Assembly (NCBI GenBank): GCA_030704615.1
Contig: CM060733.1
Coordinates: forward strand, 23,126,001 to 23,190,000
DNA from: Takakia lepidozioides
Lineage: Eukaryota > Streptophyta > Takakiopsida > Takakiales > Takakiaceae
Length of the DNA stretch: 64,000 nucleotides
Reading direction: 5' to 3'
In this document: positions 35,534 to 47,500 of the stretch, piece after piece
How the letters are laid out: the number at the start of each line of letters is the position of its first letter
Position numbering within the stretch: position 1 is the first letter of the stretch
Notes under the pieces: model-generated
The model's input: the letters and a program-made list of their open reading frames with translations, nothing else
The model's database searches: none
Told to the model about the DNA's origin: nothing
Program-made: the position numbers and the translations under genes

Positions 35534-38500
35534 ATGACGAGGCGTCGTTTGTTGGAGAACACAGGGCCAAGGCAGCAGGTGAACGCGGAGACTGATTCAC
35601 AAGAGCAGACGGAGACTGAGGCAGCGGCTGTGACACAGTCGGCGATAAGAGTGCGCCAGCCTGTGGAGGCAGAGATGATTCGCAGGGACACTGAAGGAGG
35701 TGGAAGCACGCGGAACGCCGAACCGGGAGAAGGTCCAGAAACCCTAGAGCAGACAGAAATTCCAGCAGATGTGAGAGGGAAGAGGAAAGCTGCAGAAGGG
35801 GATCCAATTTCAAAACCTAAGAAGGCGCCAGTAAGTTTTATCTAACTTACATTTCATTGTTGAAGATATGCGTAGAGATTGAGTGGAATGTCCCAGACAG
35901 GGATTGTCGCTACCGACCATCACAAAGGTGATTCTTTCTACTCCTCTGCTAAGGGTTTACCGCACAATGAGTGGGTGACTATCGGTACAGTCATTCACTG
36001 TTGTTCAGATCATACAGTCTGTCTGATTGCCTTTCAGTCCTTCCTCTTCCCTTCTTTAGCAGGAACTACTGAATTGCGAGCGTCGTTAACGCCATTCGAT
36101 TCTCCTCATGAGATATGTACCGGTCGGCATACCGTCAATCATCGTTGTTCAGATACAGTCTGTCTGATTGCCTTTCAAGCAGTCCTTCCTCTTCCCATGC
36201 TGGCGACGGTAATCACATGGAGTCAATCTGAATAATCTGCACTTACTGTCCGCCCTAAACTATACTGAATGTCGTTGCCGCCAATCACTTGCACATAGAT
36301 GTCATTACACAACACCGATCCGGCAGGTCGTTATCTTTTGTGATTGTCGTTAACGCCGTTCGCTATCGCTCTCGCTTTTGTTTTGAATACGGCAGGTATC
36401 AGCTTTGCTTGTGTAGATTGTGCTGAATTGTTTCACACCATTCATAGTGAGTTTCTTGAGACAGAGTGATGGTCGTTACCGCCATTCACTATTTGCAAAT
36501 TACTCAGTCAGAACTGAATGGCATCGTGCAGAAAACTGTGAGGTCGAAGCCTACAGGATCAGAGGGGAAAGGATCTGGAGATGGGGACGAGTCCGCAAAA
36601 AGCTCAGAGAATACAGATGAAGCAGATGAATCTGAAGTGCACTACCTTGACAAGGTGAAAGAACTCATGTCATTCCAGAAGGTAAACTCTCAGGAGGTTA
36701 TAAGGGACATGCTCGTATCTGGAGGGCGTCTGGACATCCCTCTGTGCCGGATGATATCAATGCCTGTTGTGCGTCCACCTCTTTCCCATGACATAACAAA
36801 ATTGGAGAGTGATTTTGTGCATGGATATAGACTTGGTGCACAAGTTTTTTATGTGTCACTGACGGATATAAATGGGAAAAGCACATTAGTGTCTCCAGAG
36901 ATCAGTGATAACTGGGATGAGTGCTGGAAAGATGCCAATGAGGAGTTCGAGCTGGGCCTCATGATGGGAAAGAACACCCAGCAATTCTGCAACCACATGT
37001 TCTACGTCTGGGACGGCAACCACCGATTGCTGGCATGGATGGGATACATTCAGAAACACCATGCGAAAGACAAAGACAAGCATGTTGCTGTGGAGGCAAT
37101 GGTTTTGGATCCTGGAAACGACATCGCTAGGCTTCTTACAGCTATGCACGACGTGAACAAGTAAGTCATCCAGGAGATTTCATTCCCTCTGTAGTGTGTC
37201 TTATTAATCCTCAAAAAACAGTGTTAAGGAATGCAATGTTTCCAATGTTTTTGCAGATCGACAGAGAAATCGCATGTGACAACAAGCTTGGTTCACACAC
37301 TATTCCGAATTCAGAGGATTGGTCTGATGAAGCTGGATGATTTTCGGACAGTACTACCACCCAATATCATCAAGAAGTGCGAAACAGGAAGAGCTGCAGG
37401 CACTTGGTATTCTTTGACACGAGAGGCGTTTCTGGAGTACATGTATGCGGTAAGCCCGAGTCTGTACTGTTTACTTTTCGAATACATGTTTGTAGTCCCT
37501 TCGGAGCTAATCACTACTTGAATCAATGCAGCAGAACTGGCAGAGGCAGCTGAGAAGGGAAAATCCGAATATTACCGCACTACACCAGAGGAACTAAGGA
37601 CATCAAAGGGTGTGGAAGCTGCAATAAAGAAGGAGTTTTGAAATGCGAGAACCAAATTGATGTCCGCCTTCGGAAAGCAGCTTAGAATAGTAGATCCTGG
37701 ACTTGGTCCTGAGTTCCTTCAGCAGATCAAAAAACACACTATGACAAGCATGTGCATCCGGAGATGCAGCAGGAGAAATTGCACCGGCTGGCCATATCGA
37801 TGGTCGACCCACAAAAAAAAAATAAGGTGGCTGGAGATATGGAACTCAGATCAAACAGTAAAGGACTTGAATCAGTTCCCAAAGAGCACCATACAGCCTG
37901 GCACAAAGGTGGAAGGAATCAGTGATTTGGTGTTTGATAACTGGCTCCACAAGGCTACATTTTGGAGTCAGGTGTGTATTCAAACATGCCGTTTTCTTCT
38001 CTTCAAGTATGTGATGAGTATCTTATTTGCAATTCTGACAAATATACTATTTGCAGCTCGAAAAGCGCGCCGTCATTGTGCTGGATCAGACTTTGAAGGA
38101 CCTGAACATTTCGATTGTTTCCCCTCCCCAAATGTCATTGGAGGCATACATAAGGAAGTGGAGAGGTCTCACCTGGAGATACTGTTTTTTTCCGGGAGTT
38201 CTCAAAGATGGTAACATTTTACGGTCCAACGACTTGACAGTCAGGTTGGAGGAGAGTGGGCCATGATGCGAGTTGTGTACAGGTGCATGTCATACTTGAA
38301 ACTCTACTGTTTTTTTTTGGGAAAAAATGTGGCTTCATAAGGATTGCAATCATAGATCCAGATTGAATGTCGTTGAACGACATTCACTTCTTTGTCTGAG
38401 AGTCATTCTTAAGCGAGTAATATGAATTCACCTGGTTATGATCTAAGGGTTAATTATAGTGTCCCCTGATTAGAATTGATAATGTCCTTTGAAGGCCGTT

Positions 38501-41112
38501 GACGACATTCACATCCGGAGTTGTTGAGAGGTCCTCAGAGTTATGTAAATTTTGTAATGTCCATAGAGGTTACAGTGAGGGTTCCTCACTTCATATTGCT
38601 GAATGTCAATGCAGACCATTCAGTTGTTCTACATTGTTTTTGCCCTCTGCGAGGAATCTTGGAGGCTTGATAAGCTCTGTTATGAGAAATCCAAAGTGAA
38701 TGTCGTTGACGACATTCACTTCTGTGTCTGTATTATTCAACAGCGACAATTTGAATTTACATGGATTGGGAGCTAAGTAATTGGTTCATTGTTGGTATTT
38801 TTGTGAATGGCGTTGACGCCATTCACATACAGTGTTGTTGTGAGGTCCTCAGTGATATGTTCGTTATGAATGTGCATTGAGTTTTCCTGGAGGGTTCCTT
38901 ACTCGAGTTTAATGATTTCCATCCTGTGATTTTGCTTCATTTGAGGAATAATTAGGCTTGATTAGTGAATGTCGTTGACGACATTCACTTCTATGTCTGT
39001 GTCATTCCAAAACGATAGTTTGCATTCACCTGGATTAGGGTGTATTTACAGTATCATTGAATGGAATGTTTTGAATGGCGTTGACGACATTCACATCTGG
39101 AGCATTCGTGTGGTCCTGAAAGGTCCTTGGAGCAGTTCTCAGAGCCATTTCAATCTATGTTTTTTTCATTCTGTTCTACTTGCATCTTACTCACTGAGCG
39201 CTTTTGTGGGTTGGGATTTATCTCCTTTTTTCAGGTACACGAAATATGTGCTTATGGAAGGAAATCACTTGAGCGGAATTCCAGACTATCTTGACATGTG
39301 GTCGGACCCTGCAAACGATCCAACCATGTATACTGCAGGGATATTGAAGGACTGGAGTCCTTCTCACTTCAGAGACTGTGAGTGGTACCTTGACTGCCCA
39401 CCGGAGCACACGACCTTTCAAGAACAGCATATGAAATACTTGAACAATAACGCTGAGATGCTGGCACCTTTGACTGACGAAGAGTACCAACGAAACATAG
39501 CAACATTGGCTGCCAAGGAGCCTGATGCTCAGGGAACGCCGCAGAAGGGAAAGAAGGCGGGCCGCAAACCAAAAGGCAAGGCTGTTGATGTCATAGCCAT
39601 CTCACCAACAAAGCCAAAGGACAAAGACAAGTCCAAAGAGAAGGAAAATGACAAGGGGAAGGAGAAAGAAAAGGAGATGGAGAGTGGGCAGGACTTTACT
39701 GCTGGAAGATATACCCGCACTGTTCAGTGGTGTTCGATGCCAAGCCACACCCTTCCCGTTCTGATTCGGCAGGAGAGATGAAAATTGTTAATGAGGGTTG
39801 GCTGTCGATGATGCAGAGTTGAAAGAGAGGATACACTGGGGTGCCATCGCCTACCTGGGACAATATAATCTCATTCCTCAATCTGGTGAGAATTCCAGTT
39901 TCTTTCCTTTTTCTCTGAAAGTTTCGTTGGCAGTATTTCAGTCTCGTTCTTTGAAACATTCTTGCTTTCGTTCTTATAAAAAACATGTCTGATCCAGGTG
40001 AGCACAGGTCCCACCTTCGTGTGCGGTGTGCAGAAAACTTATGCGGCTGACATTGTCATTCTCGACATTCCGGATGGCCAGGCTGTGCCAGAAGTTCTTC
40101 CAAAGGGCAAGACGCCAGGCTGGAACAAATTCGAGGACAACTACTGGAGTTGGGTGTTCGGGTTCTGTAATAACTTCCTCTCTGATGCAGGGACACTTCT
40201 GCTTTTTCAGTCATGTGACAATGATAGTCGTCGGGCATTGGCATCATACCTCAAGTCTTCAGGGTTTGAAGTTTTGCGCACATGGAATTGTGTGAACAGC
40301 CTCTACCTTGTGAAAGGGGGTTTCCCTGGTCAGCTGGTATGCCGTCTCCCTTCTGCTTGTGCTTTCATGATGAGTTTCAATGTTCTCTGCAGCTCCACTC
40401 TAGTAGAATCTGTTATGATCGACAACGATCATCACCGATTCGTGATAAAAATGATTTTTTGTGTCTGAGTTCTGAATAGCCGATGTACACACTTCCACTA
40501 TAGATTGTGTTTACCACACTAACCTGCTATCTTTGGCAGACGAGGATGTTCGAGGCGATCTGCCTGCGGAGGATTCGCACCTCAAAGACACCATCCTCCA
40601 TCCGCAGCTTTGAGATTTCTGACCAGGGTTGTTTCGTCACCCCCCCCCCCCCCCCTTGTCGATGACATTTTGTACAACTTCATGCAGTCCAGTCAGACTC
40701 TGAAGAGACCAGATGGCACTCCCTGGAGAGGTGCAAAGGAAAAGTCCCCAGCGTTCATGCAAATACTGCTGGAGTCATGCAGCCACCGCTCTGCACGGGT
40801 GGTCGATCTTTCTGTGTCCACAGGTTCGTTCTTTCCCTTCCGAATTGGTTTTATTTCAACAGTTTCATCTGTTTAAATCCCCCCCACCAAATTGTTCATG
40901 TCCTCTTGTGTGGTGCAGGAGCAACTTACCATGCATGCAAGGCAGGCGGAAGAAGCCTTTTTGGCATGGAGGGTGATTCTGACCTCTACAACACAGTGCT
41001 CCTCCCCCTTTTGTCTGGCTCCACTTCAGGCACACAGACTGATCGGATTCAAATTCGAAATGATGACGATCCCGAAGATAAGCAGGTCGACAACGACTTT
41101 TCATGTGAGTAA
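35534..41112 (+). pseudogene. MULE-1 accessory gene: ParB-like segment fused to DNA amino-methyltransferase-like segment
   Basis: Exons seen: 35534-35830 (MTRRRLLENTGPRQQ), 36532-37160, 37257-37449, about 37532-37971, about 38058-38266, about 39235-39780, about 39997-40335 and about 40660-41112. Exons 2-3 carry a ParB/DGQHR-like pattern: CRMISMPVVRPPL, then MFYVWDGNHRLLAWMGYI, then LLTAMHDVNKSTEKSH. The late exons resemble beta-class N6/N4 DNA methyltransferases, with motif order IV then I: DIVILDIPDG (the place of DPPY), SDAGTLLLFQSC, then VVDLSVSTGATYHACKAGG and LFGMEGD (SAM-binding motif I). A basic KKAGRKPKGKA tract and a KDKDKSKEKE stretch lie between. Motif IV is altered, so catalysis is doubtful. 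An in-frame TGA at 37639-37641 (where KKEF*NARTK would read through) and frame changes at 37.74-37.90 kb suggest decay. The domain calls come from motifs only. Confidence 0.55.
38365..39094. repeat. Six palindromic repeats in one intron of the MULE-1 accessory gene
   Basis: Copies are at 38365-38387, 38491-38512, 38696-38719, 38803-38826, 38965-38988 and 39072-39094. The best copies have 11-bp arms, GTGAATGTCGT and ACGACATTCAC, around a TG centre. One copy carries matched changes in both arms (GTGAATGGCGT / ACGCCATTCAC), so symmetry is conserved. Related half-sites occur in the first intron at 35.9-36.5 kb (CGCCATTCAC, GTCATTCAC). Confidence 0.9.
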
Positions 41113-41559
41113 GTGCTAAACCCTCTTTGGGAGCCATACTCAATTTCTCAATAACATCAAAGTTACAGTAATAACTTTTTCAAGCTGTCTTTCAGGAAAG
41201 GCAGCGGTGGATCTTCAGGAGATACAGTCATTTCTGGCGAGTCTGTTTTCGACAGCCCCTTTCCAATTTTCTGCTTCCTGTTTATGCCGAAGCAATGGCA
41301 CTTCACGCGGCCGAGTTTCTATCCCCTGACTTTTTAGTGGCCAGCCGTAGGTGTATCCAGCGTGGATCCGGTGTTCTAAAATACATAGATTTAGATGCAG
41401 AGGAAGCGGGGATACATTGTACTGACTCTGAGTCAGACTGAACTGTATTCTTTTAATATTCATTTTCATACTATCTGGAAAACGTTGAATCCCCTTCCTC
41501 CACCGTAGTTGTTCCTTTAGAACAAATAATAATCACAGAATCAACTTTCATTTAAATTG

Positions 41560-41935
41560 CAATATGTATGAATCCATCTCACAAACCTCCCTAACTCTTC
41601 TCATATCCATTGTGCATTCATCTACAGTGTATTCATGCGTGTTCCATTCATGAATTTTTTCCTTTGTTCAACATCCATTGTACATTCATCCTCTGTACTC
41701 TTTAATCCACCCCACAAACCTTCCACACTCATTTCATATACGTTGTGCATTCGTCAAAAGTTTTGGTCATGCATCTTTCTGTCATGAATTTTTGTCATTG
41801 CTCAACATCCATTATACATTCATCCATTTTACTCTTATCCATCCCTCATTCATCCATCTACATTCATTTTTCACACTCATCCATCTGTTTATCATCCAAC
41901 TGTACATTCATCCATCCTTTATTCAATGCCTTTTA
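41560..41935. repeat. ATTCATCC-rich array at the 3' side of MULE-1
   Basis: The words CATTCATCC, CATCCATTGTGCATTCATC and CATCCATTATACATTCATCC recur at least ten times at irregular spacing just inside the right end of MULE-1. The ATTCA word is shared with the intron palindromes of this element. Reading frames here (MYIHPLYSLIH and similar) come from the repeat and are not taken as genes. Confidence 0.75.
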
Positions 41936-42225
41936 TTATGTCGTCCAGCTTGTTTCCGCGGTAAAGGGTGCCAATCCGCGGGAATACACTCCACTTCTTT
42001 CTGGGCGCGTGGTGACGCGGCCTTCACGTGTGATGACGTGGAGTGAGCCCCGTGACGTGGCATTTGCGCAAGGTGACGCGGCGTGAACGCAGTTGCACTC
42101 ACGTGACCAGGCTCACGCCGAGGCATCCCTGGTCCAGGGGACACCAATAACCCGGGGATAGAGGTACCAGGGGTACCCATGGGTATAAAGGGAGTCTAGG
42201 GTATCACGGAGGGGTTGGATCCGAG

Positions 42226-43009
42226 CCCGGGGAAGTCACTCCCTATCACTTGTATAGGGCACGTGAGATAAATGGGTATTTTGTTGGGGGGTATTACTTT
42301 TACTGTGGGTATTTTTTAGTACCCTATAATTACATAATTTTGTAATATGGTGAATTTTTGGCATGCTATTTTAATTATAATTTTTTGTTTCAAACAAATA
42401 TTAGACATCCTATATTAATAATACAATAAAATAATTTTTTTACAAGACAAATAAATTTATTATTTGGTTGAAATAAAGCATTTGCATCATCAGCATTCAA
42501 AGTATAAACGTTTTGCGCTCTATCGAAAGTCATAGTGACTGAACTAATAATTGAGTCTACATCTACTCACGTATTGTCGGTATGATCATATTTGAATTTA
42601 AATTGTCCTCCAGATTTTGAGAAGTTTAATAATACCATAACTGGTGTGGTTGGTCTATTTAGGAGATCAATAGGCTATCACGATATCCCCCACCCGCTCC
42701 CCTGTCTTCCTTCTCATTTTTTGAATCCTACCTAGCCACCATTTTACCAGTAAGGTATATCTATATCATTCCCCTAAGAACATGTATATATTTTTGGAAT
42801 TTTTCATAGGTATTATCTCAATCCTATAGTAATTTTTATTTTAAATGAATCATTATTTTAGACCATATATTAATTTAAATTCTCGGATCACAATATAATG
42901 TACCCTTTATTACTTTTAAATATTTTCTAATTTTTATTTTTTCTGAATAAATTGCACCCTATATTGTTTTGCATGTCGGTTGGAATTTTTTGGAAGTGAC
43001 TTCCCCGGG
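42226..43009. mobile_element. AT-rich non-autonomous TIR element, 784 bp, 8-bp target duplication
   Basis: Perfect 15-bp terminal inverted repeats CCCGGGGAAGTCACT (42226-42240) and AGTGACTTCCCCGGG (42995-43009), flanked by GATCCGAG (42218-42225) and GATTCGAG (43010-43017). That is an 8-bp target duplication with one mismatch. The interior is strikingly AT-rich and encodes nothing. Excision restores the LINE reading frame, which independently supports the ends. An 8-bp duplication is seen in hAT and some other superfamilies; the TIR alone does not decide. Confidence 0.85.
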
Positions 43010-43048
43010 GATTCGAGTTGTCGTTTATTTGTAATGATAGCTGTGAAT

Positions 43049-43290
43049 GCCTCTCATTTTACAATAATAGGGTCATGAACGCAAGCGTGCGAGAAGGACG
43101 GTGGGCCCGTCGTCCGGACAAAGGGCGCCCCCCCACCCGCGCCCACCCGCCCGCCGCGGCTGCCCCTCCCGGGGTCCGTCCGCTCCCTCTAGTCCGCGTG
43201 TCCGCCCGCCCGCAAGATCTGGGCCATCCAGGACGAATCCCATCGCAACCCTCCAATTTAGGGCCTTATCTCGCCATTGCCATCAAGATG
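43049..43290. repeat. MULE-2 left terminal inverted repeat
   Basis: Matches the right TIR from GCCTCTCATTTTACAATAAT through GGGTCATGAACGCAAGC, the GC-rich GGACGGTGGGCCCGTCGTCC block, GATCTGGGCCATCCAGGACG and AATTTAGGGCCTTATCTC, ending near TTGCCATC. Long open frames through it come from GC-rich sequence and are not taken as a gene. Confidence 0.9.
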
Positions 43291-44534
43291 TCGTTCTTTG
43301 TTGTACGCAACTGCGGTGCGTGCGAGCGGTAGTCGTTGCCTGGTGTTCGTGTCTTTGTGTTTTCGAAACATTTTGTCATGATGTGGAAAGGCAGGAGAGG
43401 AGTCGGAGCCCTACAGCCACCATCGTGCATATGCTTCCACTATTTTCGTCATTTCTTTGTTGCTGGCGGAGCCATTTTTGCAATTTCATTGTACGTTTTG
43501 CCCACTTGGTTTGGCCTCTGTCCGGTCATTGCAAAATGGCCAATGTGTTGTTAGGGTTTATTCCAATGGGCGGACCGAATCGGGTTCGACAGCCAATACT
43601 TGTCGGCCTGGATACCCATATGTCTGTTGCTTCATTAGTCTTGCTTCGTTGGTGTGGTAATCGGACCTCTTCGGGAGGCTGTGTCCTCACATCGGCCTGG
43701 AATATGTTCGCGAGTCTGTTGCGATGTTAGTATGTCCTGACAACGGTCTTGCGGCGTCTGTGTACGCTGGTCTGTTGTGAAAAACTGTGAAACCATGGTG
43801 CCGGGTCGAAAATTTGGCTGTACACCCTTCCGTCTGCCAGTCTGTTGTCTTGCCAGTCTTTTCAGCTAGTTTGTTGTCTCTGTCGCACCATCAGTCTAGT
43901 CTGCCTGCAGCTTGTTATAGAGGGCGACAGAACAATGACCATGTTGACCTGCCAGTCTGTCGACCTACTAGTTTGTCTGTTTTGTATAGTCTGTTTCGTC
44001 GGCAGCCTGTTGCAGTCGGGTGGACCTGCTTAGTGGATTACGTGTTGGTATGCTCAAATCGGTCTGCTGATTCTAGTCTGCTTGACTCTGTCTGCTATTC
44101 ACTCGGTCTGTTGTGCACTGGGTAGACCTAGTAAATGCAACGGCGGCGGTGGCGGCGTCAATCATGGTGCGCCACGTCGTGCCGTGGGTGTACTGTATTT
44201 CCGCTTCCGGGTCAGCTTGAACTTCAACTTCGTCTTCCCGCCGGTGCTGTGGTCTGCTTTTATGTCAACGTCTGTCTTCCTTGCACAGACTTCTTTCCGC
44301 GCGCAGATTTGGAGAGTCATCTTAGACCCCAATAGTCTCCAAGACCGTTGCTCCCGTAGCCCGTTGCGTTCCTCGTCTTCTGCTGTGTACTTGTCGTTTT
44401 GGTTCTCGCTTCTCTGTCTATCCTCGTATGTAGTGCTCGTTCTCGCCGATTCTCGCACTTTCTGTTTTCCTCCATTCTTTGCACTTCTCCCTTTTTGTTG
44501 GGCCCTCTGCCTTTCTCTATTGTGTTGTATAGGC

Positions 44535-47500
44535 GATGGAGGAAGCCTGTGCGAAGGGCGGACCCGATTGGATCGACTTTGTGCACGTCACGCGTTTGAA
44601 GAAGCTGCGAAGATATTGGTACTCCCCATAGGAGTACGATTGCAAAATAGTGGAAGCATGTATTGATCTCCGTGTAGCCAAGGAGGAGAACCTAGAATGG
44701 AAGAAGGATAGGCTCAGGTGTCCTTTCTGTGAGGAAGCCATAAATGACAAAATCCAGTTGAACCGACATTGTGTGGACATAGATTGCAAGAGCAACATTC
44801 CACCGAATTTCAAGTCGTGGCCCATACTGGTATCGCACAAAGCTAAAGATGAGGCTGTTTTCAATAGCCGCGGCGCAAACCCAATTCCGCGAAGTACAGA
44901 GGAATTGCGCCAATGGTACTGGTGGGCTGCTGGAAGGATGCAACTAGGCAGTCTGGAGGAAGTGCCTGTGCCTCCCCGCAAGCAAAAACTCAGTGATGGG
45001 GCAAAAAAAAAAGCGGGAGCGAAAGCGGCAAGGTCTGCTCGCGATGCAAACCTGTCAGTCCTGCAGGGGGGTCCATCCGAAGCGCGTCAGGCAGGCTCTG
45101 CTCGGGATGCAAGCATTGTGGGCCTACATGGGAGTCCGCCCGATGCGCGCCGGACCAGAAGGTCCCGGCAGACTATACCCATCAGTTCCTCCAGTGAGTC
45201 TGAGTCTGCCGATGTTCTGCCCCGCCGGTCTGCCGAGCATACCGACAACATCATCCAAAATAATGACTTCGAAGGGCAAGGTCCACTGTCCAGTGCAGTG
45301 GATATTGCCTTATCTGAGAGGACAAACTTAGACATGTTCATAGACAGTCTCGACGACAACACCTCTCTTGCCCACACTGCCCAGGAGACCCAGCAGCCTA
45401 GTCTGCGGGTTGGGCAGACCGAAGATATGGGACCTGAAAAGACCACCCACAAGTCTGCTGGTCCAGCCTGCCCGGGAATGTTGCACCTACTTTGGTTTGG
45501 CGTTCTCCCACCAGTGTGCCCACCCCAAGACGATCCGTAGTTCTTCCCTTTTTTCTTCAGATATGTGCAGACATGACGGATAAACATCAAGTATTCGGGA
45601 AGCCAAAGAAAAGTGGTTGAATGCCATGTGTGATGGCAAAGCGGGCAACATACTTGACGAGGTAATGCTATCAAACCATTCCTGCAATTTTCTGCATTTT
45701 TTTGGGACTACTGTCGATTAGTCTGCTGAACTTCAGCAGACTATGCACGTCCATAGTTCGGTCTCTTAGTTATTCTGCCCCAGTCTCTGGAGTCTGCTAA
45801 AGGCAGTGGTCTGCTCATTGCCATGGTCTGCTGAGTCTTGTGGTCTGCTCATAGATCTTAGAGCTCCGAATGCCCAATGGATCATGTGTGTTTTGCTGCA
45901 TAGCAGCCAGCTCCCGTATGAACCGACTTGTGGTGAAGCCGACAGACCTATTTCTTGTGTTGTCGCGTAGTCTGCTCATCTGTGGAAGACTTCAGCAGAC
46001 TGTATACGTCCATAATTAGGTCTTCTGAAATGTTTTGGTCTGTTAAAGTCCAGATTGTCTGCTAAGGTATGAGTGTCTGCTAAATATCATGGTCTGCTGA
46101 GTATTGTGGTCTGCTGAATGTGGATTGTGGGCTGCTGATGGTCTGTTGATTGTCTACTGAGTGTCATTAAATTCAGTCAGTCCAATGGATCCGGTCTGTC
46201 CGATGAAGCTCATTTGTCTTTTGCTGCACATCACACTGCTCAGTCTATTCGCAAAGCCATATCAACTTGGTGGACGCCACGTCAGGAACCTCCTTTGCAA
46301 GTGCGTGAGGTGTGGCTTGAAGTGCAGCGGGTTTGCGAATACATTTTGATGAAATACCCCGGTTCAGCAGCCGCCATAGACGAACTTGACACGGAGTCGG
46401 CAGGTCCAGCAGACCGCTGACTTCATCACTCCTCAGGAGACCACAACAAACCATGACAGACCTCAAGAGACCCCAGCAGACCTCATCACACCAAACCACA
46501 GTGAAGCACACGCCAACAATCATGAGCAGGACTCCTCGCACCTGGGCAGACGGAACCACGCCTCAGTAGACCTCATACCTGTGACTGGGCCAATTGGACA
46601 GGGTGAAGACTATGCCCATTTCCCCTCCACTGTGGGCATTTTTGGGGTGTGGAGATTGCCGTTACCGGTGGCGCCAAAGAACGCAGAGGATCCTACACTT
46701 CCCCGCTTCAGGATTGGTGACACAAGTGCCCATGTGGACTGGTACAGTGACCTGCACCACATTGTAACGGGCTAGAGGTGGCCCTTTGTCCCTTATCTCT
46801 ATTCCATGGAGTATACTACGGAAGAAGCCAACCATGTTCTGGAACAAGCAGGGAAAGTTGTTGTTTCTTCTTTGAGTGAAGGAAATGAACCGCCACTCCT
46901 TGTTCAGCTCCTCCTTATGGATGACCCTCGCTCGGAGGAGGTGCGGCATATGGCTATGGCACACCCAACGTTCGGTGTCTGCAAGAAGCACTTGTCCGCA
47001 GTGATTGCGGTCCACTTCGACCGGATGGCATCCTCGTTCCTGCAGCATCGGTGGATGCAGTTTGGAAATTTCACATCATACAAGAAGTTGCTGAAGACTT
47101 GCCCACTCTTCGGCAAGACTTCCTACATGGATCACAGGCAGGAGAGTCTGTTACAGATGGATCACAAGCACGAGAGTCTGTTGTAGATGAGGCTATGTTG
47201 TGGTTCTCATATGTAATGGAGCGTGTTGTGTTTGACATTGTCTTGCTCAAACCAGACGTGTTCAGAGTATTGTGGTTTGGCTCGCCGCATCACGACCGCA
47301 GTTCTGCGCTTGCCCACCTTGATTCCGCACTGCTGGACCGCCAAATTAAGGACATCGGACTCGTTGGGAATCTGCTGGAAGGTACTCGCGCGGTGCTCTG
47401 TCTCATTCACTGCTCCCCCCCCCCCCCGCCAATCCTCCACCGCATTTGTTTATATCGTTTTTTGTGTTCCATGCAGGGCGGATAGCGGGACCTGGAAATC

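Larger units (their letters stand above)
30663..42118. mobile_element. MULE-1, 11.5-kb Mutator-like element with two divergent genes
   Basis: The left end begins GCGTGAGCGTTGCGCGTGAG. The right end, read inward, begins GCGTGAGCCTGGTCACGTGAG. The window's last bases hold a third terminus, GCGTGAGCCTGGCGCGTGAG, which confirms the family end. The subterminal regions are packed with palindromes of GTGAGCGTACGCTCAC and TGACGTGGCGTGAGC type. Inside are a MULE transposase (-) and a + strand gene encoding ParB-like and methyltransferase-like segments, reading outward from a shared spacer at about 34.8-35.5 kb. No clean 9-bp target duplication was found (GACGCAATG and CGAGGCATC flank the ends), so the boundaries are good to a few bases only. 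Confidence 0.75.

Noticed and set aside
41678-42086. His/Ile-rich frames as a histidine-rich protein
   Set aside because: They are translations of the ATTCATCC repeat array in two frames.
42226-43009. AT-rich block as organelle or viral DNA inserted in the nucleus
   Set aside because: Perfect TIRs, an 8-bp duplication and absence of any organelle or viral gene identify it as a transposon.
43101-43730. 209-codon frame through the MULE-2 left TIR
   Set aside because: It starts in GC-rich TIR sequence, has no domain, and the matching TIR copy does not keep the frame.
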